A DNA stretch of 61,357 nucleotides from Bacteroidales bacterium. GTDB taxonomy: Bacteria; Bacteroidota; Bacteroidia; Bacteroidales; UBA932. The notes beneath the pieces are model-generated. The model was not told where the DNA came from and did no database searches. It saw nothing but the letters and a program-made list of their open reading frames with translations. Position numbers and translations under genes: made by a program. Shown here piece after piece: positions 44,645-53,559 of this stretch. The stretch's first letter is position 1, and each line of letters begins with the position of its first letter. The DNA is taken from NCBI GenBank assembly GCA_017429765.1, contig JAFROJ010000057.1, positions 1 through 61,357 of the forward strand, written 5' to 3'.

Positions 44645-46225
44645 ATGTCCAACAAGATTCCCATACTCGCTCTGGTCACCCTCTCGGCGGCCTTGCTGAG
44701 CGTCCCTTTCCTCGTCCCCGGGACTGGCTTCCTTTCCCTCGTGGCCTTCGTGCCGCTGCTGTTCGCTGACCGGGTGGCCGACGAGATAAGGTTGAAAGGG
44801 TTCTTCTGGTGGCATTTCCTCTGTTTCCTCCTCTGGAACATCGCCACCACTTTCTGGGTCTGCAACGCCACGGTCGGCGGAGGGATATTCGCCTCCGTTG
44901 CCAACGCTTTCCAGATGTCCCTGGTGTTCAGCCTGTTCAGATGGGGCAAGAAGAGCCTGAGGGGGGCGCTTCCGTACCTCTTCCTAGCTTTCGCCTGGAT
45001 CGCCTGGGAGCGATGGTACCTGACCTCGGCCCAGATCAGTTGGCCATGGCTCGTCCTCGGCAACTCGTTCGCCAGGACCACGTCCTGGATCCAGTGGTAC
45101 GAGTTCACCGGGACCCTCGGAGGCTCCCTATGGATCTGGGCTGCCAATCTCGCCGTCTTCGGATTGCTGATGTCTATCGGTGGCGGTGGCTGGAAACAGC
45201 TGAACATCAAGGCGAGGGCCGCCTCCCTCGCGGGAGTCGCCCTGCTGTTCCTGGCCCCTCCGGCCCTCTCGCTGTTCCTGAGGCCCGAGGCCCCCGACGG
45301 CTGGCTCGACGTGTTCATCGCCCAGCCGAACATAGATGTCTACGGAAAGCACGGCGGACTGACCCAGGAGGAGCAGAACGCCACCTTGCTCGGCCTGCTT
45401 GAGGACGCCCCCAAGGACAGTCCCGTCCTGCTGGTCGCCCCTGAGACATTCACGAGCGACATCATAATGAACGACATCTCCGCCAGCCCCACTGTCGGAT
45501 CGTTCAAGAGATTCTTGGCGGACAGGCCGCTTTCCGGCCTGCTTTTCGGGGCCTCGACCTGGGAATATCTGGGAGGCTCGGCCCGTCCCTCACAGACCGC
45601 CCGACAGCTCAACAACGGCAACTGGGTGGAGTCCCACAACACCGCCTTGATGATGACCCCTGACGGGACCATCCAGACCTACCACAAGAACAAGCTCGTC
45701 GTCGGCGTGGAAATGACACCCTATCCAGCCGTTTTCCGGCCGATAGACGACAAGCTCGGCGGGGTCATGGGCCGCTGCGTGGGTGACGGGAAAGCCGCCG
45801 ATCTGGTGTTCAACGGGATAAAGATCGGTTGCGCCATCTGCTACGAGTCCGTCTACGGGGAGTTCTGTGCGGATTATGTCCGTGACGGCGCCTCCCTTCT
45901 CGCCATCATCACAAACGACGCCTGGTGGGGGAACACCCCAGGCTACAGGCAGCATCTCTCCTACGCCTCGCTGAGAGCCATCGAGACCCGCCGCTGGATC
46001 GCCCGCTGCGGCAACACGGGGATATCCGCGATCATCGACCCTTCCGGGAATATCCTGGACCGCACCACGTGGTGGGAACCCGCCAGCCTCCAGGGGAGAG
46101 TGGGCTTGTCGGACGAGGAGACCTTCTTCGTCCGTCACGGGGACTACACCGGGCGGGTGTGCGTCCTGATGTTCATCCTGATTCTCTGCGCCGCCCTCGT
46201 AAGGCGTCTCACCGGGAATAAATAA
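44645..46225 (+). CDS. lnt: Apolipoprotein N-acyltransferase
   Basis: This 526-residue inner-membrane enzyme adds the third acyl chain to lipoproteins. Several membrane segments fill the first 200 residues. The periplasmic nitrilase-like domain carries the catalytic Glu in LLVAPETF near 268, Lys in TYHKNKLVVGVE near 345 and Cys in KIGCAICYESVYGEF near 400. The final membrane helix is near the C-terminus. It serves the lipoproteins seen in this window (BamD, EEP and phosphodiesterase proteins). Confidence 0.94.
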   Translation: MSNKIPILALVTLSAALLSVPFLVPGTGFLSLVAFVPLLFADRVADEIRLKGFFWWHFLCFLLWNIATTFWVCNATVGGGIFASVANAFQMSLVFSLFRWGKKSLRGALPYLFLAFAWIAWERWYLTSAQISWPWLVLGNSFARTTSWIQWYEFTGTLGGSLWIWAANLAVFGLLMSIGGGGWKQLNIKARAASLAGVALLFLAPPALSLFLRPEAPDGWLDVFIAQPNIDVYGKHGGLTQEEQNATLLGLLEDAPKDSPVLLVAPETFTSDIIMNDISASPTVGSFKRFLADRPLSGLLFGASTWEYLGGSARPSQTARQLNNGNWVESHNTALMMTPDGTIQTYHKNKLVVGVEMTPYPAVFRPIDDKLGGVMGRCVGDGKAADLVFNGIKIGCAICYESVYGEFCADYVRDGASLLAIITNDAWWGNTPGYRQHLSYASLRAIETRRWIARCGNTGISAIIDPSGNILDRTTWWEPASLQGRVGLSDEETFFVRHGDYTGRVCVLMFILILCAALVRRLTGNK

Positions 46226-46256
46226 AAAATGACAGGCTATGTCTCAAGCCTGTCAT
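46221..46256 (-). terminator. Terminator of rng, possibly bidirectional with lnt
   Basis: A 10-bp perfect stem ATGACAGGCT / AGCCTGTCAT (46229-46238, 46247-46256) is followed on the minus strand by TTTTTTATTT. On the plus strand the tail is only TCTTCTC. The rng stop codon (46237-46239) lies inside the hairpin. Confidence 0.85.
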
Positions 46257-47811
46257 TCTTCTCATCATACAATTCATTTTGCAGGACGGAGAAGTCGGTG
46301 ACCTCCACGAGGTCGATCCGGCATTTGTACTTCTTTCTCCATTTCCCGAGATAAGACTTGTCGGAGAGCATGGACTGGCCGCGCTTGAGGTAGGCTCCCA
46401 GAATAGGGCTCACTTTAAGAGTGAGGGCCGTCACCCCGCGCTCCCGGTAGAAGGCGATGTTTCGCTCGATCTGCTCGTCAATCACGGCGCTCGAGGCGAT
46501 CTTGCCTGTCCCGTGGCAAACCGGACACACCTCCGAGGTGTTGATCTCCGTGACGGGGCGGATCCTCTGGCGAGTGATCTGCATGAGACCGAACTTGGTG
46601 AGAGGAAGCACGTTGTGCTTGGCGCGGTCATCCTCCATGAGCCCCTGCATGAACCTGTGGAGCTCGTTGCGATGCTCGCCGGACTCCATGTCGATGAAGT
46701 CCACGATGATTATTCCTCCCATGTCCCTCAGGCGCAGCTGCCTCGCGATCTCCTCCGCGGCTATCTTGTTGACCTCGAAGGCGTTCTCCTCCTGGTCGGA
46801 GGTCTTCGAGCGGATGCCGCTGTTGACATCGATCACGTTGAGGGCCTCGGTGCTCTCGATCACCAGATAGGCTCCCTGCTTCATCGGCACCACCTTGCCG
46901 AAGGAGCTTTTGATCTGCCTTGTCACCTCGAAATGGTCGAAGATGCTCTCCCGACCCTCGTACAGCTTCACTATCTTTTCCTGATCCGGTGAGATCGTGG
47001 AAATATATTTCTTTGTCTCCTCATAGACCGTCTCGTCGTTGATGTGGATGTTCGTGAACGAGTCGTTCAGGAGATCCCTTAGAATCGTGGTGGTCTTGCT
47101 GTACTCTGTGAAAAGCAGCTGGATGCTTTTGTTTTTGGCGACTTTCGTCCAGGAGGCCTCCCATTTCTGTATGAGGGACTTAAGCTCCGCCACAAGGACG
47201 GCGGCGTTCTTTCCTTCCGCCGCTGTGCGGATGATGGCCCCGTAGTTTTTCGGGAGGATGCTCCCCACGAGTGTCTCCAGTCTTCTCTTCTCCTCCTTCG
47301 AGGAGATCTTTTGGGAAACACTGACCTTCTCGGCGAAGGGCATCAGTACAATGTTGCGTCCCGCCAATGAAATCTCCGCTGTCAGTCGTGACCCTTTGGT
47401 CGATATCGGCTCCTTGACGATCTGGACAATCACCATCTGCCCGGGCTTAAGGACGTTCTCGATCCGTCCCTCCTTCTCCAGGATGGGGCCGACCTTGATC
47501 TTCGAGTAAAGATCCCCGAGATCCATCCCCGGCTTGCTCTTGCGCGCGAACTCGTCGAACGACGTGAAGTACAAACCCAGGTCAAGATAATGGATGAAAG
47601 CCTCTTTCTTGTCTCCGATGTCGACAAAGGCGGCATTGAGCGCGGGGAGAAGTTTCTTCACCTTCCCCAGATAGACGTCCCCGACGGAGAACCCGCGCGC
47701 TTTGCTGGACTCTTTGTTCAGTTCAATCAGCCGATGGTCCTCCATCAGCGCGATGTGAACGTCAGTCGATGTGACATCGACAATCAGATCCTTTGATCTT
47801 TCAGACTCCAT
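46237..47811 (-). CDS. rng: Ribonuclease E/G family protein (RNase G type)
   Basis: This 524-residue endoribonuclease acts in rRNA maturation and mRNA decay. An N-terminal S1 domain (about 38-125, GDVYLGKVKKLLPALNAAFVDIG) is present. The catalytic Asp block is GGIIIVDFIDMES near 350, and the Zn-link CPVCHGTG near 430. It lacks the long RNase E scaffold tail. It is preceded by the terminator of the hup transcript, so it should have its own promoter, which was not clearly seen. Confidence 0.94.
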   Translation of the reverse strand: MESERSKDLIVDVTSTDVHIALMEDHRLIELNKESSKARGFSVGDVYLGKVKKLLPALNAAFVDIGDKKEAFIHYLDLGLYFTSFDEFARKSKPGMDLGDLYSKIKVGPILEKEGRIENVLKPGQMVIVQIVKEPISTKGSRLTAEISLAGRNIVLMPFAEKVSVSQKISSKEEKRRLETLVGSILPKNYGAIIRTAAEGKNAAVLVAELKSLIQKWEASWTKVAKNKSIQLLFTEYSKTTTILRDLLNDSFTNIHINDETVYEETKKYISTISPDQEKIVKLYEGRESIFDHFEVTRQIKSSFGKVVPMKQGAYLVIESTEALNVIDVNSGIRSKTSDQEENAFEVNKIAAEEIARQLRLRDMGGIIIVDFIDMESGEHRNELHRFMQGLMEDDRAKHNVLPLTKFGLMQITRQRIRPVTEINTSEVCPVCHGTGKIASSAVIDEQIERNIAFYRERGVTALTLKVSPILGAYLKRGQSMLSDKSYLGKWRKKYKCRIDLVEVTDFSVLQNELYDEKNDRLET

Positions 47812-47839
47812 GGAAATAACAATGGTGTTTGGCTTTATG

Positions 47840-47871
47840 AAAAAAGGCTGTCCGGATCTCCCGTTCAGCCT
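47840..47871 (-). terminator. Terminator after the small basic protein gene
   Basis: On the minus strand, stem AGGCTG / CAGCCT (47871-47866, 47850-47845) is followed by a T run (47844-47840). It ends the hup and small-protein transcript. Confidence 0.65.
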
Positions 47872-47912
47872 CTTTCTTCTAGCGAACTGCTAAAATGGCA
47901 GACACAGAGGAC

Positions 47913-48002
47913 TTACTTCTTCTTGTGCCTGTTCTTGCGCAAGCGCTTTTTACGCTTGTGCGTGGACATCTTATGTCTCTTTCTCTTTTTTCCGCTCGGC
48001 AT
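47913..48002 (-). CDS. 29-residue AURKAIP1/COX24-like small ribosomal protein
   Basis: This very small, highly basic protein starts MPSGKKRKRHKM and ends RKNRHKKK; 18 of 29 residues are Lys, Arg or His. It matches a conserved Bacteroidota micro-protein annotated as AURKAIP1/COX24-domain, related to the C-terminus of mitochondrial mS38 and to actinobacterial bS22. That placement rests on memory of the family. It is expected to bind the small ribosomal subunit. It lies 18 bases after hup on the same strand and is probably cotranscribed. Confidence 0.85.
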   Translation of the reverse strand: MPSGKKRKRHKMSTHKRKKRLRKNRHKKK

Positions 48003-48020
48003 AGTTGAAATGGTTGAAAA

Positions 48021-48302
48021 TTATTTCTCTTCCTTCATCGCGTTGACGAAAACCTTGGCCGGCTTGAAAGCGGGAATGTCATGAGCGGGAATGGTCATGG
48101 TGGTCTTCCTGGTGATGTTGCGGGCGGCCTTCTGGGCTCTGTGCTTCACGATGAAGCTGCCGAATCCGCGGAGGTAGACAGGCTCTTTCCTGATGACGGA
48201 ACCCTTGACGGTCTCCATGAAAGCCTCGACGACGGACTGGACCGCGATCTTCTCAATACCGGTTGACTTCGCAACCTCGTTAACGATTTCTGCTTTTGTC
48301 AT
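48021..48302 (-). CDS. hup: HU-family DNA-binding protein
   Basis: This 93-residue nucleoid protein has the family pattern MTKAEIVNEVAKSTG, then helices, then the beta-arm region GFGSFIVKHRAQKAARN (about 47-63), and a C-terminal FKPAKVFVNAM. Length is typical. The -7 box TATTTTTG is at 48368-48361. It heads the transcript that includes the 29-residue basic protein. Confidence 0.96.
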   Translation of the reverse strand: MTKAEIVNEVAKSTGIEKIAVQSVVEAFMETVKGSVIRKEPVYLRGFGSFIVKHRAQKAARNITRKTTMTIPAHDIPAFKPAKVFVNAMKEEK

Positions 48303-48360
48303 AATAAAAAGTGTTTATTAGGATAATCAACTTAGGTTCCCTGATACTTTTAAGGGGTTG

Positions 48361-48368
48361 CAAAAATA
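48361..48368 (-). promoter_or_regulatory. -7 box of hup
   Basis: TATTTTTG on the minus strand lies in an AT-rich spacer about 58 bases before the ATG, with a TTG (-33-like) about 20 bases upstream. Confidence 0.6.
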
Positions 48369-48518
48369 GGCTTATTTTTTTAATAATCAAAATAATGGGG
48401 TAAGTTTTTTTTGGCAAGGTTATTGACCATGTACTCCCCGGCCTCCAGCCACGGTTCCTTTCTGTCATATTGTCAGAGAGTGGAGGATTGACAGACAAGC
48501 AGAGTAGATTATTTTAGC

Positions 48519-50891
48519 ATGGAATTCAATGAAGTGAACATCATCCCTGTCATGCAGGGAGACGAGCAGATAAAGGTTGAGCCCGGTGACCTTCCGGAGA
48601 CTTTGCCGGTACTGGCCCTCCGGAACGCGGTCCTGTTCCCGGGCATGATCTATCCCGTGACCATCGGCCGCGAGAAGTCCATCGCCCTCGTGAAAGACGC
48701 GGAGAAGAGGTCCTCTTTCATAGGCGCCATTCCCCAGAACGATGTCTCGGTCGAGGATCCGAGGGACAAGGACTTGTTCGACTACGGCACCGCCGCCAAG
48801 ATCGTCAAGGTCCTGGAGATGCCTGACGGGACAGTCACGGCGATCCTCCACGCGGTGAAGAGGATCCGCAAGGGCCGTGTGCTCTCATACGAGCCATACA
48901 TCACGGCGACAGTCACTTACGTCGAGGACATAATCCCGGCTGACGACAACAGCACCAAGATGATAGCCGAGTCCCTGAAAGAGAAGGCCGGAGCCATCAT
49001 CAAGGCCTCGTCGTTCGCCCCGAGGGAGGCTGTCGGCGCCATGAGGTCGATTGACAATTTCAGCTTCCTCGTCAATTTCATCGCCACCACGATCGAGGTG
49101 GAGAATTTCTCGGAGAGGGTGGAGCTCCTGCGTCACGACGATGTCAAGCTCAGGGCGATGAAACTCCTGACCGCCCTGGAGACCCAGACCCAGCTCCTGA
49201 AGATCAAGCAGGAGATCAACCAGAAGGTCAAGAGCGACATCGACCAGCAGCAGAGGGAGTTCTACCTCAACAACCAGCTTCGCACCATCCAGGAGGAGCT
49301 CGGAATGGACGAGGAGGAGGAATTCGAGAAGTTCAGGGCCAGGGCGAAGGAGAAGAAATGGCCCGAGGCGGTCGCCGCCCAGTTCGAGAAGGAGCTCAAC
49401 AAACTCGAGAAATACAATCCCTCATCCCCGGACTACAGCATCCAGTACAACTACATCGAGTTCATGCTGGATCTCCCGTGGGGGGAGATGTCCAAGGACA
49501 ACCTTGACCTCAAGCACGCCCAGAAAGTGCTGGACAACGACCATTTCGGCCTCGAGACAGTGAAGGACCGCATCATCGAGTACCTCGCCGTCCTTAAACT
49601 GAAAGGGAACATGAAGTCCCCCATCCTCTGCCTTTACGGGCCTCCCGGAGTCGGCAAGACCAGCCTCGGCAAGTCCGTCGCCAAGGCCTTGGGCAGGAAG
49701 TATGTGAGGATAGCCCTCGGCGGCATGCATGACGAGGCTGAGCTCCGCGGCCACAGGAAGACCTATGTCGGGGCCCTCCCGGGCAGGATCCTCAGCGGGA
49801 TCCAGAAGGCCGGCACATCCAATCCGGTGATCGTCCTGGACGAGATCGACAAGGTGGGCGCCGACTATAAGGGAGACCCCTCGTCCGCCCTTTTGGAAGT
49901 GCTTGACCCTGAGCAGAATGTCGCCTTCCATGACAACTATCTCGACATCGACTACGATCTTTCTGACGTCCTGTTCATAACGACCGCCAACACGGTCTCC
50001 ACCGTCCAGTCCGCCCTGCTTGACAGGATGGAGCTGATCAACGTGACCGGCTACCTGGCCGAGGAGAAGATGGAGATAGCCAGGCGCTACCTCGTGCCCA
50101 AGCAGCTCCAGGAGCATGGCCTCGGCAAGAAGTCGTTGAGGATCGACAAGCTGGCCCTTGAGGCTATCATCGACGAGTACACCCATGAGTCCGGGGTCCG
50201 CGGCCTCGAGAAGCAGATCGCCAAGATCGCCAGGGTGACAGCCAAGAAGATAGCCCTGGAGGAGGAATGGCCCCCTGTCATCAAGAGAAAGCATCTCAAG
50301 GAATATCTCGGGCTTCCGACCAACACTCATGACCTCCAGAAGGGGAATGAGGCCCCGGGAGTCGTGACCGGTCTGGCCTGGACCCAGATGGGCGGGGAGA
50401 TCCTCTTCGTCGAGAGCTCCGTGAGCTCGGGGAAGGGTGTGATGACCATGACCGGGAATCTCGGGGACGTGATGAAGGAGTCCGCCACCATAGCCTACCA
50501 GTACATCAAGGCCCATCCGGAACTCGCCAAGATGTCCTCCGAGGATTTCTCCAAGAAGGACATCCACGTCCACGTGCCGGAGGGAGCCGTTCCCAAGGAC
50601 GGCCCTTCGGCCGGAATCACCATGGTCAGCTCCATGGTCTCGGCCCTGCGGGGCGCGAAGGTCAAGTCCGGGATCGCGATGACCGGAGAGATGACCCTCA
50701 GGGGGCGCGTGCTTCCTGTCGGAGGCATCAAGGAGAAGATCCTCGCCGCCAAGAGGGCCGGAGTCAAGGAGATTGTGATCTCCGAGGACAACCGGAAGGA
50801 TGTCGAGGACATCAAGCCCGTCTATGTCGAGGGCCTGTCTTTCCAGTATGTCAAGACTATCGGGGAGGTGATGGAGGCTATTTTCGATTAA
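48519..50891 (+). CDS. lon: ATP-dependent protease Lon
   Basis: This 790-residue AAA+ serine protease has the N-terminal substrate domain (about 25-220, [20 protein letters not shown]), Walker [10 protein letters not shown] near 370, Walker [12 protein letters not shown] near 435, and the catalytic Ser in [10 protein letters not shown] near 690 with the partner Lys downstream. Length is usual. The region upstream (48303-48518) is the divergent hup-lon spacer; no consensus -7 box was recognised on the lon side. Confidence 0.97.
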   Translation: MEFNEVNIIPVMQGDEQIKVEPGDLPETLPVLALRNAVLFPGMIYPVTIGREKSIALVKDAEKRSSFIGAIPQNDVSVEDPRDKDLFDYGTAAKIVKVLEMPDGTVTAILHAVKRIRKGRVLSYEPYITATVTYVEDIIPADDNSTKMIAESLKEKAGAIIKASSFAPREAVGAMRSIDNFSFLVNFIATTIEVENFSERVELLRHDDVKLRAMKLLTALETQTQLLKIKQEINQKVKSDIDQQQREFYLNNQLRTIQEELGMDEEEEFEKFRARAKEKKWPEAVAAQFEKELNKLEKYNPSSPDYSIQYNYIEFMLDLPWGEMSKDNLDLKHAQKVLDNDHFGLETVKDRIIEYLAVLKLKGNMKSPILCLYGPPGVGKTSLGKSVAKALGRKYVRIALGGMHDEAELRGHRKTYVGALPGRILSGIQKAGTSNPVIVLDEIDKVGADYKGDPSSALLEVLDPEQNVAFHDNYLDIDYDLSDVLFITTANTVSTVQSALLDRMELINVTGYLAEEKMEIARRYLVPKQLQEHGLGKKSLRIDKLALEAIIDEYTHESGVRGLEKQIAKIARVTAKKIALEEEWPPVIKRKHLKEYLGLPTNTHDLQKGNEAPGVVTGLAWTQMGGEILFVESSVSSGKGVMTMTGNLGDVMKESATIAYQYIKAHPELAKMSSEDFSKKDIHVHVPEGAVPKDGPSAGITMVSSMVSALRGAKVKSGIAMTGEMTLRGRVLPVGGIKEKILAAKRAGVKEIVISEDNRKDVEDIKPVYVEGLSFQYVKTIGEVMEAIFD

Positions 50892-50897
50892 TATTCC

Positions 50898-50905
50898 TAT
50901 CTTTG
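50898..50905 (+). promoter_or_regulatory. -7 box abutting the ung start codon
   Basis: TATCTTTG ends 4 bases before the ung ATG at 50910, implying a leaderless or nearly leaderless mRNA. Confidence 0.6.
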
Positions 50906-50909
50906 AGAT

Positions 50910-51578
50910 ATGGATGTCAAGATTGAGAGAAGTTGGAAGGAGGCGCTCGCCGCAGAGTTCGACGAGCCCTACTTCGCCGCCCTTGCCCGCCAGCTCCACA
51001 GGGAGAAAGCGGAGGGAAGGGTGATCTATCCCCCCGGCCCGGAGATATTCAAAGCCTTCGAGCTCACCCCGGTCCAGGATGTTAAGGTCGTCATTCTGGG
51101 GCAGGATCCCTATCACGGCTACGGCCAGGCCATGGGACTCTGCTTCTCCGTGCCGGACAACATGCCGGCCCCACCCTCGCTGAAAAACATATTCAAGGAG
51201 ATCGAGGACGACTTGGGGATAAAGATGAGCGGGCGGCCGAATCTCGAGGGCTGGGCCCGTCAGGGGGTGCTACTGTTGAACGCCATCCTGACTGTCAGGG
51301 CGGGGGAGGCCGCCTCCCACAGCGCCATCGGCTGGCAGAGGTTCACCGACGCCGTGATCAGGTACATCTCCGACAACCTCGACGGGGTGGTGTTCCTGCT
51401 CTGGGGCAACTTCGCGAGAAGCAAGAAAGAGTTGATCGACACTGGCCGGCACCATGTCCTCGAGGCCCCTCACCCCTCACCCCTGGCCCGCGGGGCGTTC
51501 TTCGGGTGCAGGCACTTCTCCAAGACAAATGAGATTCTCCTCTCCGAGAACAAGACACCGATTAATTGGCAACTGTAA
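50910..51578 (+). CDS. ung: Uracil-DNA glycosylase
   Basis: This 222-residue family-1 UDG excises uracil from DNA. The catalytic water-activating motif GQDPYHGYGQAMGLCFSV lies near residue 63. LLLNAILTV and the HPSPLARGAFFGC DNA-intercalation loop near 188 are present. Length is typical. The coaD gene starts 4 bases after its stop. Confidence 0.97.
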   Translation: MDVKIERSWKEALAAEFDEPYFAALARQLHREKAEGRVIYPPGPEIFKAFELTPVQDVKVVILGQDPYHGYGQAMGLCFSVPDNMPAPPSLKNIFKEIEDDLGIKMSGRPNLEGWARQGVLLLNAILTVRAGEAASHSAIGWQRFTDAVIRYISDNLDGVVFLLWGNFARSKKELIDTGRHHVLEAPHPSPLARGAFFGCRHFSKTNEILLSENKTPINWQL

Positions 51579-51582
51579 GAAT

Positions 51583-52053
51583 ATGGGCAAGACAGCGTTA
51601 TTCCCGGGCTCATTCGACCCCTTCACCTCCGGCCATCTGAACATCCTGACAAGGGCCCTGACCATCTTCGACGAGGTGGTCGTGGCGGTCGGAGTCAACC
51701 AGGCCAAGCGCGGCTTCTACACTATGGAGCAGCGCGAGGACATCATCCGCCAGGCCACGAGAGGCCTTGGGGGAGTGAGGATCATGAGCTATGACGGCCT
51801 GACCGTGGATCTCTGCAAGGAGCTGGGAATCAATCATATCGTCAGGGGAGTAAGGAACATGACCGACTTCGACAACGAGCAGGCTGTGGCCGACGCCAAC
51901 CGTCACCTCGCCCCTGACATCGACACCATCATCATCCCGACCGCCCAGGAATATTCCCACATCTCCTCTTCGGCCGTGAGGGATCTCCTGAGCCACCGCG
52001 GCGACCTCTCCCGTTTCATCCCCGACTGGGTTGTCCTTCCCGACGCGAGATGA
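51583..52053 (+). CDS. coaD: Phosphopantetheine adenylyltransferase
   Basis: This 156-residue enzyme of coenzyme A synthesis has the nucleotidyltransferase motif FPGSFDPFTSGHLNIL at residues 6-21 and the C-terminal YSHISSSAVRDL (the ISSS/TxxR ATP motif). The ATG at 51583 is chosen because MGKTALFPGSFDP is the family start. In-frame codons upstream lie inside ung. The stop overlaps the next gene by 4 bases. Confidence 0.96.
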   Translation: MGKTALFPGSFDPFTSGHLNILTRALTIFDEVVVAVGVNQAKRGFYTMEQREDIIRQATRGLGGVRIMSYDGLTVDLCKELGINHIVRGVRNMTDFDNEQAVADANRHLAPDIDTIIIPTAQEYSHISSSAVRDLLSHRGDLSRFIPDWVVLPDAR

Positions 52054-53519
52054 GACGCCTCGCCGTCATATTCCTGGCCTTCATCCTCTCCGCCCTTCAG
52101 TCGGCGGCGCAGGTCGACTCGACCTCCCTCCGGGAGCTGGACGCCAGGCTGGCGCGCTATTTCTCTTTGCTTGAGCCTCTTCCGGTCGAGGTCAAGACCC
52201 AGGAGTGTGACGCCTTGATCGAGGCTGCCGAGGATCCTTCCCTCAGGCGACAGATCGCCCTGAGAACCTACCGCCACTACCTCAATTCCACCTTGATGGG
52301 TGATGAGGCCGTGGCTATTTATTTGACAGACAAATGGTTCTCTTCCGGGAAGATCGCCATGGAGAGCGAGGCGGACCTCCTTAACGCCAAACTGTTCGCC
52401 GATGTCAACCGCCAGTCCCTGATAGGCATGCGGGCCCCCGAGGTGTCGCTGGCCGGCCCTTATGGTGAGGAAGTCACCCTCCCCGTCTCGCTTGGCGGGA
52501 CGGATGACATCCCGCGCTACCAGATCTACTATTTCCACGACACCGACTGCGCCAAGTGCAAGCTGGAGACCGCCATGCTCCGAAGCCTGCTGGACGACAA
52601 GGGTTATCCCGTCGATGTGGTCGCGGTCTATGTCGGCCGCGACGAGGCCGGCTGGAGAAAGTGGAGGGAATCCACATTCGTCCTGAAGCCCGGCCCCGCC
52701 AGGGTGATCCATCTCTGGGATCCGGACGATCTCTCTGACTATCAACTGAAATACGGGGTGACAGTGACTCCGAGGATGTTCCTGGTCGACCCCGACGGGA
52801 TCATCATCGGACGGGGGCTGGACACCTCCGCCCTCGAGATCCTCCTCTCCTCCCGCCTGAGGGATCTTTACCATAACTACGGGGACGAGGAGTCTTTCGC
52901 CCTCTTCGACCAGCTGTTCTCGCTCTATGGCCCGACCGTCGGCCCCGACGATGTCGCTGAGGTCGCCGGGATCCTGGAGGACAGGACGTTGTCTAGAGGG
53001 GACACGCTCAATTTCAAGAGCATGGAGGGGGATCTCCTCTACTATCTCGCGGCCCAGAGATCCGAGGGTTTCAGGGAAGGATCGGCCATATTCGTGAAAG
53101 ACTACATCCTCTCCAGGCCCTGGATCTGGAACACCGCCGACGACTCCCTCAGGGTGGTCGGGATGGCCGGGATGCTGGACGGCTTGCTGGGCAGGACCCC
53201 GGTGGGATCGAGAATCCCGAGGATGCCCCTCAAGGGCTGGAACAAGTTCCGGCGCAAGGGAGGCTATCTCTTTTTCCGCTCGGAAGGCTGCAAGGTCTGC
53301 GAGTCTGAGGCCGCGGCCGCCGACTCATTGGGAATCAAGTGTTTCTCCGTGAATATGGACGCTTTGGAGAGGGAAAGTCCCGAGATCGCCGGGAGACTTC
53401 TCGACACTTTCGACCTTTCCGCTCTTCCGGCTATCCTCAAGATAGGGAGAAGGGGAGTCGTCGAAAGACGTTACCTAAGCTTGGCCGATCGTCTTTTGTT
53501 TTTGGAGGAAAAACAGTAA
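52050..53519 (+). CDS. Exported protein with two thioredoxin-like regions
   Basis: This 489-residue protein has a signal peptide (about 1-21, ending QSAAQ). A helical N-terminal part (about 25-130) is followed by a TlpA-like thioredoxin-fold region with HDTDCAKCKLE near residue 165 and the cis-Pro-type TVTPRMFLVDPDG near 240. A second, shorter thioredoxin-like region near the C-terminus has EGCKVCES and LSALPAILKIGRRG. It resembles DUF5106-type Bacteroidota proteins. A periplasmic thiol-disulfide role is inferred; the partner is unknown. It is coupled to coaD by ATGA. Confidence 0.7.
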   Translation: MRRLAVIFLAFILSALQSAAQVDSTSLRELDARLARYFSLLEPLPVEVKTQECDALIEAAEDPSLRRQIALRTYRHYLNSTLMGDEAVAIYLTDKWFSSGKIAMESEADLLNAKLFADVNRQSLIGMRAPEVSLAGPYGEEVTLPVSLGGTDDIPRYQIYYFHDTDCAKCKLETAMLRSLLDDKGYPVDVVAVYVGRDEAGWRKWRESTFVLKPGPARVIHLWDPDDLSDYQLKYGVTVTPRMFLVDPDGIIIGRGLDTSALEILLSSRLRDLYHNYGDEESFALFDQLFSLYGPTVGPDDVAEVAGILEDRTLSRGDTLNFKSMEGDLLYYLAAQRSEGFREGSAIFVKDYILSRPWIWNTADDSLRVVGMAGMLDGLLGRTPVGSRIPRMPLKGWNKFRRKGGYLFFRSEGCKVCESEAAAADSLGIKCFSVNMDALERESPEIAGRLLDTFDLSALPAILKIGRRGVVERRYLSLADRLLFLEEKQ

Positions 53520-53524
53520 ATTCG
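53495..53524 (+). promoter_or_regulatory. Candidate promoter of the aldolase gene (TTTG-N18-TAAATTCG)
   Basis: TTTG at 53495-53498 and the variant -7 box TAAATTCG at 53517-53524 are 18 bases apart. The leader is 35 bases. Confidence 0.5.
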
Positions 53525-53559
53525 CGTGTTTTCGATATTTCTTATTTTAACTATAAATT

